Origin: a virus
IMG/VR virus record: IMGVR_UViG_3300042397_000983
Span: 1 to 61,867 of that record
Reading direction: 5' to 3' (one strand)
Length of the DNA stretch: 61,867 bases
A program made the position numbers and the translations under genes. Below, piece by piece: positions 32,872 through 41,587 of this stretch; the first letter of the stretch is position 1; every line of letters begins with the position of its first letter. The notes beneath the pieces are model-generated. The model saw nothing but the letters and a program-made list of their open reading frames with translations. It made no database searches and was not told where the DNA came from.

Positions 32872-33783
32872 ATGGCTGTCAATCTTAGTGCCATCAAAGA
32901 CCTTCTCCTCCCCGGCCTCCGTGGGGTTGAAGGCAAGTACGAGATGATCCCATCTCAGTACGACAAAATCTTCACCAAGCATAATTCGAAGATGGCTCTC
33001 GAGCGTACCGCCGAGATGCGCTTCCTCGGCTTTGCGCAGCTGAAGACGGAAGGCGCTCAGACGTCGTTCGACAACGGCGCTGGTGAGCGTTTCATCTACA
33101 ACCAAGAGCACACGGAAATCGGCCTTGGCTATGCGATCACTCGCAAAGCCATCGACGATAACCTGTACAAAACCCAGTTCGCACCGTCGAACCTCGGTCT
33201 GGTCGAAAGCTTCCAGCAGACCAAGGAAATCTACGGCGCAAACATCCTGAACACGGCGACTACCTACAACGCTGCAGTCGGTGGCGACGGCGTGGCTCTG
33301 ATTGCCACCAACCACCCCATCGACGGCGGCACTGTTGCAAACCGCCCGACCACGGATGTTGAACTGAACGAAGCGACCCTGCTGAACGGCATGATCTCGA
33401 TCCGGACCAACTTCCGCGATCAGGCAGGCCTGAAGGTCTTCGCTCGTGGCCGCAAACTGGTTGTTCCCCCGCAGCTGGAACCCGTCGCAATCCGCCTGAC
33501 CAAGACGGAACTGCGTCCGGGCACCGCCGACAACGACGTCAACGCGATCATGTCGACCGCTGGCGGCTTGCCGGAAGGCTACATGGTCAACGACTTCTTG
33601 ACCTCGACCGGCGCTTGGTTCCTGCTGACCAACATCGATGGCCTGTCGTACATGGAGCGTGTGAAGTTCGAAACCGACATGCAAGTCGATTTCGTGACAG
33701 ATAACCTCCTCGTAAAAGGCTACGAGCGGTATAGTTTCGGCTATTATAACTGGCGTTCTATTTTTGGGAGTTTCCCAAGCTAA
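32872..33783 (+). CDS. Major capsid protein, HK97-like, 303 aa
   Basis: The segments YEMIPSQYDKIFTKHNSKMA, ERFIYNQEHTEIGLGYAITR, an E-loop-like region, VFARGRKLVVPPQLEPVAIR (P-domain strand) and the end VTDNLLVKGYERYSFGYYNW match Mu gpT-like/HK97-fold capsid proteins. No N-terminal delta domain is evident, consistent with a separate scaffold. AAGGAG precedes the ATG. It is followed directly by a 9-bp hairpin. Confidence 0.85.
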   Translation: MAVNLSAIKDLLLPGLRGVEGKYEMIPSQYDKIFTKHNSKMALERTAEMRFLGFAQLKTEGAQTSFDNGAGERFIYNQEHTEIGLGYAITRKAIDDNLYKTQFAPSNLGLVESFQQTKEIYGANILNTATTYNAAVGGDGVALIATNHPIDGGTVANRPTTDVELNEATLLNGMISIRTNFRDQAGLKVFARGRKLVVPPQLEPVAIRLTKTELRPGTADNDVNAIMSTAGGLPEGYMVNDFLTSTGAWFLLTNIDGLSYMERVKFETDMQVDFVTDNLLVKGYERYSFGYYNWRSIFGSFPS

Positions 33784-33802
33784 TCAGCTACTTAGCTGAT
33801 TA
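33781..33802 (+). terminator. Hairpin at end of capsid gene
   Basis: TAATCAGCT (33781-33789) and AGCTGATTA (33794-33802) form a perfect 9-bp stem with a 4-nt loop that includes the capsid stop codon. There is no T-run, so it may protect the capsid mRNA 3' end or act as a weak attenuator. Confidence 0.5.
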
Positions 33803-33834
33803 ACGCCAAATAAGAAAGGTGTAGGGCGTATCGT

Positions 33835-33863
33835 TTGACTTTCAAAACCAGTGTCGTTATAAA
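33835..33863 (+). promoter_or_regulatory. Strong promoter of the homing endonuclease gene
   Basis: TTGACT (33835-33840), a 17-nt spacer and TATAAA (33858-33863) lie in the 106-bp gap before the endonuclease gene. The dyad GTCGTT-ATAA-AACGAC (33853-33868) covers the -10 and could bind a repressor or form a hairpin. Confidence 0.7.
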
Positions 33864-33889
33864 ACGACTATGGCACTTGGAGGAAAGAT

Positions 33890-34549
33890 ATGCCCTACAT
33901 CAAACACCTTCCCGTAGAAACCTTGCGCGAGTTTCTTCGGTATGACCCTGAGACAGGTTCGATCACTTGGATCAAGCGCGCAGCCAAAAACACTATAGTG
34001 GGATCACCAGCGGGCTCCGTGAAAGCGGGCAGCAGATCAAACTCCGACTATCGGTACATTCGGCTCCACAAAATTGACTTCACCGCCGCAAGAGCCGCTT
34101 GGGCCCTAAACCACGGGGAGTGGCCAACGGGAAAACTTTTCTTTGTGGATGGCGACCCATCAAACCTCAAAATTTCAAACCTCAGGGTCGCAAACTCCCT
34201 TGAGGACAAGGCTCGCAACACCGCTGAATACATGAAGCGTCATCGTGAAAAATTTCCTGATTTTTGGAAGGATAACCACCTTCAGCGGACCTTCGGTATC
34301 AGCTTGACCGACTATATCCAAATGGTGGTGGAGCGCGGCAATAAGTGCGACATCTGCGGGCGACCCGAGACCCAGACGCGTGGTGGAAAGGTCAAGGCCT
34401 TGGCCGTGGACCACAACCACACCACTGGGGCGGTTCGGGGGCTTCTTTGCTCTGATTGCAATACCGGTTTGGGCAAATTCAAGGACAGCCGGTCGGTTCT
34501 CAAAGCCGCGATTGCCTACTTGGATAGTCATGTGGTACAGTCTGAATGA
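33890..34549 (+). CDS. HNH homing endonuclease with endonuclease VII-like domain, 219 aa
   Basis: The N-terminal ~110 residues resemble HNH_3-type homing endonucleases (LRYDPETGSITW ... DGDPSNLKISNLRV). The C-terminal ~90 carry an endonuclease VII-type module: KCDICGRPE, AVDHNHTTGAVRGLLCSDCN, with the zinc Cys pairs and the catalytic DHxH. The fusion is a free-standing gene with its own promoter between capsid and decoration genes, where phage homing nucleases often insert. Its start (ATGCCC) follows a GGAGG box. Confidence 0.88.
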   Translation: MPYIKHLPVETLREFLRYDPETGSITWIKRAAKNTIVGSPAGSVKAGSRSNSDYRYIRLHKIDFTAARAAWALNHGEWPTGKLFFVDGDPSNLKISNLRVANSLEDKARNTAEYMKRHREKFPDFWKDNHLQRTFGISLTDYIQMVVERGNKCDICGRPETQTRGGKVKALAVDHNHTTGAVRGLLCSDCNTGLGKFKDSRSVLKAAIAYLDSHVVQSE

Positions 34550-34612
34550 TGGATTGGACCGCACAGCGGACCCGCACAGACCGATCCACATCATTGTGCA
34601 AAGGAGACCCTT

Positions 34613-35068
34613 ATGGGCAAGACTACCTTTACGGGCCCGATCCGGGCTGGAAACATCCTCAACACCTCTGGCACCACTCTCGGGCAAGACGTTCGCAACG
34701 TCGGCTCCGTGGTCATGATCCAGACCGTCCCCATCACGCAGGCTGGCACTGCCACCGCTCTGGGCACCCAGATCGTGCTGCCCGCCAACAGCCACATCGT
34801 GAACATCCAGATGCTCAACACGGTGGCTTGGACTGGCGCTGCCCAGACCATGAGCGTTGGCATCTCCGCAACGGCCAACGAGCTTTGCGCGCTGACGGCC
34901 CAACCGCTCGGCTTGGTGTCCATGGTTCCCGGCGCTGACGCAACGCGCGCTGGCCTGTGGGATGACACTGGTACCACGGATGACCGCATCTGGGTCCTGT
35001 CCGCCAACACGGGCTCGGGCGTCGGCACGCTTACCGTCCGCTACATCCAAGCCCACGACCTGCCGTAA
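34613..35068 (+). CDS. Virion structural protein, 151 aa
   Basis: The start MGKTTFTGPIRAGNILNTSG recurs in small head-associated proteins of related phages. It is Thr/Gly/Ala-rich and predicted all-beta, ending VRYIQAHDLP. AAAGGAG precedes the ATG. Likely a decoration protein or head component; no fold is certain. Confidence 0.65.
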   Translation: MGKTTFTGPIRAGNILNTSGTTLGQDVRNVGSVVMIQTVPITQAGTATALGTQIVLPANSHIVNIQMLNTVAWTGAAQTMSVGISATANELCALTAQPLGLVSMVPGADATRAGLWDDTGTTDDRIWVLSANTGSGVGTLTVRYIQAHDLP

Positions 35069-35082
35069 GGGGAGTGACATCA

Positions 35083-35259
35083 ATGCGCGTTGGTAACAAA
35101 AAACCCGCCATGGCTGTCAACAAGACGGTCTCCACGGGCAAGCCGTCCAAGACGGAAAACTGCTCGCCTCACGTCGCCACCGGCAATCGCACCGTCACTG
35201 GTGGTGCGAGCGTGCACGGCATGCCGCTGATGTCGGCAGCCGCCGCCAAAGTGAAGTAA
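35083..35259 (+). CDS. Small basic virion-region protein, 58 aa
   Basis: A small basic protein (MRVGNKKPAMAVNKTVSTGK), rich in Lys/Thr/Gly, starting 9 nt after GGGGAG. The gene lies between two structural genes and is followed by a GC-rich hairpin. Function unknown. Confidence 0.55.
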   Translation: MRVGNKKPAMAVNKTVSTGKPSKTENCSPHVATGNRTVTGGASVHGMPLMSAAAAKVK

Positions 35260-35260
35260 A

Positions 35261-35282
35261 GGGAGGGGCATCGTCCCCTCCC
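35261..35282 (+). terminator. Intercistronic hairpin
   Basis: GGGAGGGG (35261-35268), loop CATCGT and CCCCTCCC (35275-35282) form a perfect 8-bp GC stem immediately after the 58-aa gene. It has no T-run and probably influences mRNA stability. Confidence 0.5.
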
Positions 35283-35304
35283 ACCCCCATTCTGGAGAAA
35301 TCAA

Positions 35305-35568
35305 ATGCCATCTGCCGCATACCTTACAGCTGATGCCACCGTATCCGCGCATCGCGCTGTCGCAATCACCCCGAGCAATACGGTCGTGTTTGAGCAGCCG
35401 ACCCGTGGCATCTACGTCGGCAGCGCTGGCAACATCACCGCCGAACTGCCTGACACCGGGGCATCGATCCTCTTCGTCGGCCTTCTGGCGGGCGTCGTTT
35501 ACCCGTTTCAGGTGACGCGCGTCTACGCCACCGGAACCACCGCAGCCAGCTTGGTGGCGCTGTACTGA
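35305..35568 (+). CDS. GTA-like head spike base protein, 87 aa
   Basis: The sequence AHRAVAITPSNTVVFEQPTR, then GIYVGSAGNITAELPDTGAS and FQVTRVYATGTTAASLVALY closely follow the spike-base family represented by the Rhodobacter capsulatus GTA protein Rcc01079: A-V-A-V/I-T-P-S, R-G-L/I-Y-V-G and the closing VTRVxATGTTA. In the GTA this protein anchors a head spike on the capsid. The neighbouring giant fibre gene is consistent. Confidence 0.8.
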   Translation: MPSAAYLTADATVSAHRAVAITPSNTVVFEQPTRGIYVGSAGNITAELPDTGASILFVGLLAGVVYPFQVTRVYATGTTAASLVALY

Positions 35569-35569
35569 T

Positions 35570-38290
35570 ATGCTCATTGGTAGCACCATCAGCCTGAACA
35601 CCATGATGCTGGGGTCGACGTCGTTCACCCCGGCAACCCTGTTTTCCAGAGGTGAGCAGGGCGTCTGGCTGGACCCGTCCGATGTGGCCAACCTCAACTG
35701 GCTCGTGAACCTGCTGACGTGGACGCAGGAGTTCGACAATGTGGTGTGGCTGAGGGAGGGCACGCTACCAAGCGCAAACACAGCTATTGCCCCAGACGGC
35801 ACCCTTACCGCAGAGCTCTGCGCCGAGACCGCTGTAACGTCGACGCACGCAATTACGCAGACAATAACTCTTCAAGCAACTCAGCATGTGCTTTCCGTTT
35901 TCCTGAAAAAGGGGACCGGGGCAACTGCGCCAGATTGGATGCAGGTAACATTTGGTGGTGCCTCCACTGGATATGCGAATTTCAATTTGTCCACGGGCAC
36001 GGTCGGCTTCACATCTGGAGCGACTGCGACAATTTCTAGCGTTGGTTCCGGATGGTACAGATGCTCGGTTATTGTGTCGGTTGCCGCCGCCGGTGCCGCA
36101 AGCGCTCAAATTGTTTTCACCAACAACACCGACACCACAACACGTCGTCCTTCGTATGCCGGTGCGACGACCTCCGATGTCCTCATCTGGGGTGCGCAGA
36201 TTGAGGTCGGCTCCGTAACCACCCCCTACCAAGCCATCACCACCGTGAACGCTGGGGTTGTCGAGCGCTTCCCCCTGAACACTATGTTCCAAGATCGTAA
36301 TGGCACCACGCCTGTGACCACTCCGGGTCAGCTTGTCGGCCTTCGCTTGGACAAGTCTCAACAGCTGGCCCAAGGGCCGGAGCTGGTGGCAAATGGAAAC
36401 TTTTCCAGCGGCACTACCACGGGTTGGACGCCAGTCAACGCCACACTGTCGGTGGTAAACGGGACGCTTCGCCTTACGGTAATCACAAGCAGCCTAGGTG
36501 CAAGTGCTGGCACTCAGATTTCGACAGTAGTTGGTCGAACCTACAGATTGACTTTGACGTTTGTGGCGGACGGGGCGACAGGAAACAGTTTTGTCTATCT
36601 GGGATCGACAGCCGGGGGCTCCGAGTATTTTAACGCTAACCTCGGCAGCGTTGTGGGCACATACACGTTCGTCTTTACGGCAACAGCAACTACATCCTTC
36701 GTCACTGTCAGCACGTCCACTGCCTCCCTTTCTGGGGAAACAAACGACTGGGACAACTTCTCCGTCCGCGAGATCGCAGGCAACCACGCTACGGCTGTCA
36801 GCGATGCAACCCGTGGCACCTACGGCATTGAGCCGTACGGTGGGCGGCGGAATTTGCTGATTTGGACTGAGCAGTTCGACAATCCTGTGTGGACGAACTT
36901 AGTTGGTCCAAAGCCAACAGTAACGCCGAACGCAGCGGTGGCACCGGACGGAACCCTGACTGCCGACTTGCTGAACTTCTCCGCTCAGTTTCAGGCTATC
37001 AACCAAGGTAGTCGAACCGTTGGGACCGTTTACACTGAAAGCGTGTGGATGCGTGTCGCCAGTGGGACGCGCGTCATAAACCTCGTTAATAACGTCGGCA
37101 CGATCCTTGGAACCTTCACCGTCACCTCGACGTGGCAGCGGTTTTCCGCAACGTACACGGCAACTCAGATCGCAGCGGGCTGGCAGGACAGGAATGTCAG
37201 CGGGCCTGTTGGTGTTTTCATCTGGGGTGCGCAGCTCGAAATCGGCTCCATCCTGAACCCCTACCAGCGCGTGACCACCGAGTGGGACGTCACCGAGGCG
37301 GGTGTGCCCACGGTGCACTACCTTGAGTACGACAACGACGCCTATGTGACGCCCACGATTAATCCCTCCCTGAACCCCCCGCTGGGTCCGGAGTTGGTGT
37401 CGAACGGGGACTTCTCGCAGGGCTCGACGGGGTGGTCTGTGAATGGTGGGTGGTCCATTTCTGGTGGTTCTGCCAACGCCGCAATTCCGTCCGGCTTCGG
37501 CGACGTACGCAGCACCTACAACATCACCACAACCGGCAGAACGTACCGCCTCACCTTCACCGCAAACATCATTTCCGGCGGCGTCCGCTGGTATCTTGGC
37601 GGCGTGACGGCACCCGCCACAATCACCGCCAGTGGCACATACTCCATCCCCGTCACCGCGACCGAGGTGAATTATGTGGCCTTTATCGCCTATGGGGCTG
37701 GCGGGGCTTTCACGGGGTCCATCGACAACGTCTCCGTCCAAGAACTCGTCACCGACGAAATGCAAATCTTCGCCGGAACGCGAAAACTGTCGGATGCGGC
37801 ATCCGGTATGGTGGCGGAGTTCAGCTCCAGCATCTTCTCTTTCCCCGGCGCGTTCAACTTGCTGGCACCCTCAGGTGCCTTTGCAAACTATCAGTTCTCG
37901 TCTGCAGGGACGGCCATCGCCGCCGTAGCCCCAACCGGGTATACGGCCCCCATCAGCAACATCCTGACGGGCCTCGGCGATATCTCCGCCGACGTAACAA
38001 CCTTGCGCGTCAACGGTGTTCAGGCTGCCACATCGTCTGCCGACCAAGGCACCGGCAGTTACGGGGCATACCCGCTCTACATCGGCGCTCGTGGAGGGAG
38101 TTCGGTCTTCTTCAGGGGTCGCGATTACGGCATCATCGTGCGGTTCGGACCCAACCTGAGCAACACCATGATCTTGGACACCGAGGAGTGGCTGGGCAAC
38201 AAGACCGGCGTACTGTATGTTCTGTGGAACGGTGTGTGGCAGGATCAATACACTTGGGTAGACAACCTCAATTGGAACGACGGAGTGTAA
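35570..38290 (+). CDS. GTA-type head spike fibre with lectin-like domains, 906 aa
   Basis: The gene order and motifs match head-spike fibre proteins. A spike-attachment segment, FSRGEQGVWLDPSDVANLNW, is separated from MFQDRNGTTPVTTPGQLVGL by a ~180-residue insert. The module beginning NLLTWTQEFDNVVWLR and ending WGAQIEVGS is repeated as NLLIWTEQFDNPVW ... WGAQLEIGS (~435-580). ELVSNGDFSQGSTGWSVNGG (~620) marks a CBM-like domain, and the C-terminal ~170 residues resemble a LamG/concanavalin-like fold (YPLYIGARGGSSVFFRGRDY). It probably binds host surface glycans. Confidence 0.78.
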   Translation: MLIGSTISLNTMMLGSTSFTPATLFSRGEQGVWLDPSDVANLNWLVNLLTWTQEFDNVVWLREGTLPSANTAIAPDGTLTAELCAETAVTSTHAITQTITLQATQHVLSVFLKKGTGATAPDWMQVTFGGASTGYANFNLSTGTVGFTSGATATISSVGSGWYRCSVIVSVAAAGAASAQIVFTNNTDTTTRRPSYAGATTSDVLIWGAQIEVGSVTTPYQAITTVNAGVVERFPLNTMFQDRNGTTPVTTPGQLVGLRLDKSQQLAQGPELVANGNFSSGTTTGWTPVNATLSVVNGTLRLTVITSSLGASAGTQISTVVGRTYRLTLTFVADGATGNSFVYLGSTAGGSEYFNANLGSVVGTYTFVFTATATTSFVTVSTSTASLSGETNDWDNFSVREIAGNHATAVSDATRGTYGIEPYGGRRNLLIWTEQFDNPVWTNLVGPKPTVTPNAAVAPDGTLTADLLNFSAQFQAINQGSRTVGTVYTESVWMRVASGTRVINLVNNVGTILGTFTVTSTWQRFSATYTATQIAAGWQDRNVSGPVGVFIWGAQLEIGSILNPYQRVTTEWDVTEAGVPTVHYLEYDNDAYVTPTINPSLNPPLGPELVSNGDFSQGSTGWSVNGGWSISGGSANAAIPSGFGDVRSTYNITTTGRTYRLTFTANIISGGVRWYLGGVTAPATITASGTYSIPVTATEVNYVAFIAYGAGGAFTGSIDNVSVQELVTDEMQIFAGTRKLSDAASGMVAEFSSSIFSFPGAFNLLAPSGAFANYQFSSAGTAIAAVAPTGYTAPISNILTGLGDISADVTTLRVNGVQAATSSADQGTGSYGAYPLYIGARGGSSVFFRGRDYGIIVRFGPNLSNTMILDTEEWLGNKTGVLYVLWNGVWQDQYTWVDNLNWNDGV

Positions 38291-38293
38291 ACC

Positions 38294-40768
38294 ATGGCGA
38301 CCTTTAGCAACGGCGAAAGCGGCTTCAGCGTCCGCACCAAGATCAACGACGTCCTCCAGCACATGGACGGCACGGCGGGCACTCTTGTCGTCAACGAGGC
38401 CGGTGCCGACGTCGACTTCCGGGTGGAGAGCGACACCAACATCAACGCGCTGTTCGTGGACGGCGCGACTGGCAACGTGGGTCTCGGGACGGGTGTGCCT
38501 AATGCACCTTTGACCGTGAATAACCAAGCAGACAACTCTACTGTTGCTGTTTTACACGCAGGTGGAGGGACCCCGAATAGGGGTTTGAAAGTGTCCACTT
38601 TCACTAACGTCAACCAAAACGCAGGTGTGTTGCTTGATGCGCAAACGACCATTGGTGGCGCAACTCTCGCATTTGCTAACGCTGGCACCGAGCGCATGCG
38701 GATCACCGAATTGGGCAACGTCGGTATCGGGACGAGCGTGCCGATCAACTTTGGCGCTGGGTACACCACCCTGCAAGTGAGCGCATCGACCTCAGGCGCA
38801 ATCAGGATTTCCAACACGGCCCTGACAAGCCTGTGCGACTTCTTTACGGACGCAACATCAACCGTTATCCGACCCGGAGCTGGAAATGCCTTGGTCTTGG
38901 CCTCAAACGGCACCTCGCGCATGTGGATCGATGTGTCTGGTAACGTTGGGATTGGTATGACGCCAAACCCATGGGGCGTTGGAAGGACCCTGCAACTCGG
39001 AGCCCCGAACGGTAGCTTCGTTTTTGGTCAAAATCTTCAGGCGATTATCGGATCAAACGCCTATTTTGACACGACATGGAGATATGCCGGAACTGGCGTA
39101 TCCACTCGTTACGAGCAAACGAGCGTTGGCTCTCACACTTGGTTCACTGCACCCTCTGGCACTGCTGGGAACCCGATCTCGTCCACGCAGGTAATGACAC
39201 TGGATGCGGGTGGCAACCTCGGGATTGGGACGGTGTCTCCTTCGGCGCGGTTTCACGTCCTTGGGGGTGGTGGATCGATCAACTCCGTGTTCGACAGCAG
39301 CGTTGGCGACACCCGCATCGAACTGAGGACCGCTGGAACTCGGGCTGGTTACATCTACTGGGACGCAAGCGAAAACCGCTTCTTTGCCGACAGCAGCCGC
39401 TTCACCACGTTCTATACCGGCGGTTCCGAGCGTATGCGCCTCGACAGCGCAGGGGACCTTGCCTTGGGTGACACGGTCACCAATGGCTACAGGCTCACAG
39501 TAGGCCGCCCGAACCCAGCACGCGGTATCCTTGCTAATATCTCTAATCAATCAACATCTGCTCAAACTGGATCGCAGGTGGTCTTCACCCAAAACGGCAT
39601 CGCCAACTGGGTTATTGGCCAGCCCGCCGCCGTCAGCGCGTTTTCAATTTGGTCTGGTCGAAACGCCGGACAAGATGGTGTGGAACGCATGCGCATCGAC
39701 GACGCAGGCAACCTTGGCCTTGGAACGAGCAGCCCCTCAGCGCGGCTGAGCGTGGTCGGGGCGGCTGGAACCAACCTAGTTTCCACGCTCACCTCGGCGG
39801 TAAACACAGGTTCGTACATCGGGTTCCTTGATACGACCACTACGGATCGTCCGCTAATCGGCGCTCTGGGTGACAACTTTGTTGCGCGAACCTTGGGCGT
39901 AGAACGTATGCGCCTTGATACCGCAGGCAACCTTGGGATTGGGACTACCTCCCCTTCTGGAAGGCTCCACGTTGAAGCTGGGTCGGTTACTCAAAACCTC
40001 ATTGCACCCACTGGCAATGGCACATTTAGGATGGCCGACAGTCCGGGTGGCGCGAACCGTAAAGAGTTCACCATTATTCTGGACAACGCCAATAACCGTG
40101 TCGATATACAGGCGGTTCAACAGGGTATCGCTTCGAGAGACATCACGATCAACGGGACCGGTGGCAACGTCGGCATTGGGACGACGGCCCCAGCCGCGCG
40201 ACTGAATGTGAACGGCGGTAGCATCTTTGTAACCGCATCCGGCACCTACTCTGAACCCGCTGCCATTGCCGGTGTCATTGCCTTTGACAGCGCCAACGGG
40301 GACCTGAACATTTCTGCCCGCTCCAGCGGTGGCAACACCTTCACGCGCTTCTTTACCAGCAATGGTGGGGCGGGCGCAGAGCGCATGCGCATTGAAAACA
40401 CGGGCAACCTGCTTGTCGGTACGACCGCCACAACCGGCTCCGCCAGCAACACTGCCCTGAGCGTGAGTGGGGGCTTCAGGACGGCCTCCGGGGGGGTTGC
40501 CACCACTAACGGGATTGCTGCAACGGCCTTCTCGATCACCGCCGGAAACCGTGGGCGGTATGATGTCGTCGCCATGATCAACAACAGCGGTGACGCAGCC
40601 CAATACGCCTCGTTCGCGACAGTCTTGTGGGATGGCTCTACGGGCCGCATTGTGGCAAACAACGCGACCAACCTCACTATCACCCTGTCCGGCTCCAACG
40701 TCCAAGTGACGCAGACGTCCGGTACAGGCCAAACCGTAAACTGGTCCTTCACACGGATCGCATCATAA
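38294..40768 (+). CDS. Beaded tail/head fibre, 824 aa
   Basis: The protein is organised around nine repeats of a GNVGIGT-x-x-P-x-x-R-L-x-V type motif (for example GNLGIGTVSPSARFHV, GNLGLGTSSPSARLSV, GNVGIGTTAPAARLNV), each preceded by ERMRI. These beads are typical of trimeric fibres of phage and structural proteins of bacteria. The C-terminal ~100 residues form a different beta domain. No intramolecular chaperone is present, unlike many bead fibres. Confidence 0.75.
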   Translation: MATFSNGESGFSVRTKINDVLQHMDGTAGTLVVNEAGADVDFRVESDTNINALFVDGATGNVGLGTGVPNAPLTVNNQADNSTVAVLHAGGGTPNRGLKVSTFTNVNQNAGVLLDAQTTIGGATLAFANAGTERMRITELGNVGIGTSVPINFGAGYTTLQVSASTSGAIRISNTALTSLCDFFTDATSTVIRPGAGNALVLASNGTSRMWIDVSGNVGIGMTPNPWGVGRTLQLGAPNGSFVFGQNLQAIIGSNAYFDTTWRYAGTGVSTRYEQTSVGSHTWFTAPSGTAGNPISSTQVMTLDAGGNLGIGTVSPSARFHVLGGGGSINSVFDSSVGDTRIELRTAGTRAGYIYWDASENRFFADSSRFTTFYTGGSERMRLDSAGDLALGDTVTNGYRLTVGRPNPARGILANISNQSTSAQTGSQVVFTQNGIANWVIGQPAAVSAFSIWSGRNAGQDGVERMRIDDAGNLGLGTSSPSARLSVVGAAGTNLVSTLTSAVNTGSYIGFLDTTTTDRPLIGALGDNFVARTLGVERMRLDTAGNLGIGTTSPSGRLHVEAGSVTQNLIAPTGNGTFRMADSPGGANRKEFTIILDNANNRVDIQAVQQGIASRDITINGTGGNVGIGTTAPAARLNVNGGSIFVTASGTYSEPAAIAGVIAFDSANGDLNISARSSGGNTFTRFFTSNGGAGAERMRIENTGNLLVGTTATTGSASNTALSVSGGFRTASGGVATTNGIAATAFSITAGNRGRYDVVAMINNSGDAAQYASFATVLWDGSTGRIVANNATNLTITLSGSNVQVTQTSGTGQTVNWSFTRIAS

Positions 40769-40792
40769 CCCCAACCAAGAAAGGAGATCACG

Positions 40793-41005
40793 ATGGCCGA
40801 GAAAAAACCAACCGTCATCACGATCAACGACGTCGACTACACCGAGGACCAGCTGACCGACGAGCAGAAGGTTCTCATCAACCATGTGGCCGATCTGGAC
40901 CGCAAGATCGGTTCGACGCGCTTCAATCTGGACCAGCTGCAGGTTGGCCGTGAGGCCTTCATGGGCATGCTGACCACCTCCCTGAAGAAGGATACGGAAG
41001 AATGA
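40793..41005 (+). CDS. Conserved phage protein, DUF6447-like, 70 aa
   Basis: ITINDVDYTEDQLTDEQKVL and DLDRKIGSTRFNLDQLQVGR match a small phage family (DUF6447 as I recall it) usually encoded after fibre genes. Two helices with a short strand are expected. AAAGGAG precedes the ATG. Function unknown. Confidence 0.7.
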   Translation: MAEKKPTVITINDVDYTEDQLTDEQKVLINHVADLDRKIGSTRFNLDQLQVGREAFMGMLTTSLKKDTEE

Positions 41006-41310
41006 CCACAACCACCACTTGGAACATCATCCAGCTCGACCGCATCGTTGCTGACGGTGGTGTGATCGTTGCCCACTGGACCGCGACCGCCGTTGACGAT
41101 GACTACACCGCGTCGTCCTATGGTAGCGCGAGCTTCGCCGCACCCGACCCCGAGGCACCGGGCTTCATTCCCTACGAAGACCTGACCGAGGACGACGTGC
41201 TGGAGTGGGTCTGGGCGGACGGCGTCGACAAGGACGCCACCGAAGAGACTCTGGCTGCAAACATCGAAGGTCAGAAGAACCCCGTGGTCCTCAGCGGCGT
41301 TCCGTGGTGA
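41002..41310 (+). CDS. Conserved phage protein, 102 aa
   Basis: The sequence TTWNIIQLDRIVADGGVIVA, PGFIPYEDLTEDDVLEWVWA and the end QKNPVVLSGVPW belong to a small phage family that commonly follows the DUF6447-like gene. It appears to be an alpha/beta protein with the acidic helix DVLEWV. Starts in an ATGA overlap. Function unknown. Confidence 0.68.
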   Translation: MTTTTTWNIIQLDRIVADGGVIVAHWTATAVDDDYTASSYGSASFAAPDPEAPGFIPYEDLTEDDVLEWVWADGVDKDATEETLAANIEGQKNPVVLSGVPW

Positions 41311-41333
41311 CCTCAAACTGAAGGAGTTGGCTG

Positions 41334-41585
41334 ATGCCCAAGACCCCTGCGTGGACCCGTAAGGAGGGGAAAGACCCCTCTGGAGGCCTGAATGCTAAGG
41401 GCAGGGCGTCAGCCAAAGCCCAAGGCATGAACCTGAAGCCACCTGCGCCCAATCCCAAGACCAAAGAGGACGCTGGCCGCAAGAAATCGTTCTGTGCTAG
41501 AATGTCCGGAATGCCGGGTCCGATGAAGGATGAAGGCGGCAAGCCGACAAGGAAAGCCTTGTCCTTGAGAAAGTGGGATTGCTGA
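41334..41585 (+). CDS. Conserved basic phage protein, DUF6321-like, 83 aa
   Basis: The motif TPAWTRKEGKDPSGGLNAKG RASAK and the end GPMKDEGGKPTRKALSLRKW match a small basic domain frequent in phages and often placed near head-tail genes. The central FCARMSGMPG is conserved. The role is unknown; DNA or virion association is only a guess from charge. Confidence 0.7.
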   Translation: MPKTPAWTRKEGKDPSGGLNAKGRASAKAQGMNLKPPAPNPKTKEDAGRKKSFCARMSGMPGPMKDEGGKPTRKALSLRKWDC

Positions 41586-41587
41586 CC

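Noticed and set aside
34546-34938. A plus-strand ORF beginning MMDWTAQRTR inside the structural gene at 34613-35068
   Set aside because: It is out of frame with the real gene, Arg/His-rich, and has no homologous look; the frame at 34613 carries a typical virion protein with a good SD.
38294-40768. Repeated GNVGIGT-type DNA as a possible mobile or CRISPR-like array
   Set aside because: The units are diverged in DNA, vary in spacing and are all in the frame of a fibre gene, so they are protein beads and not a CRISPR or transposon.
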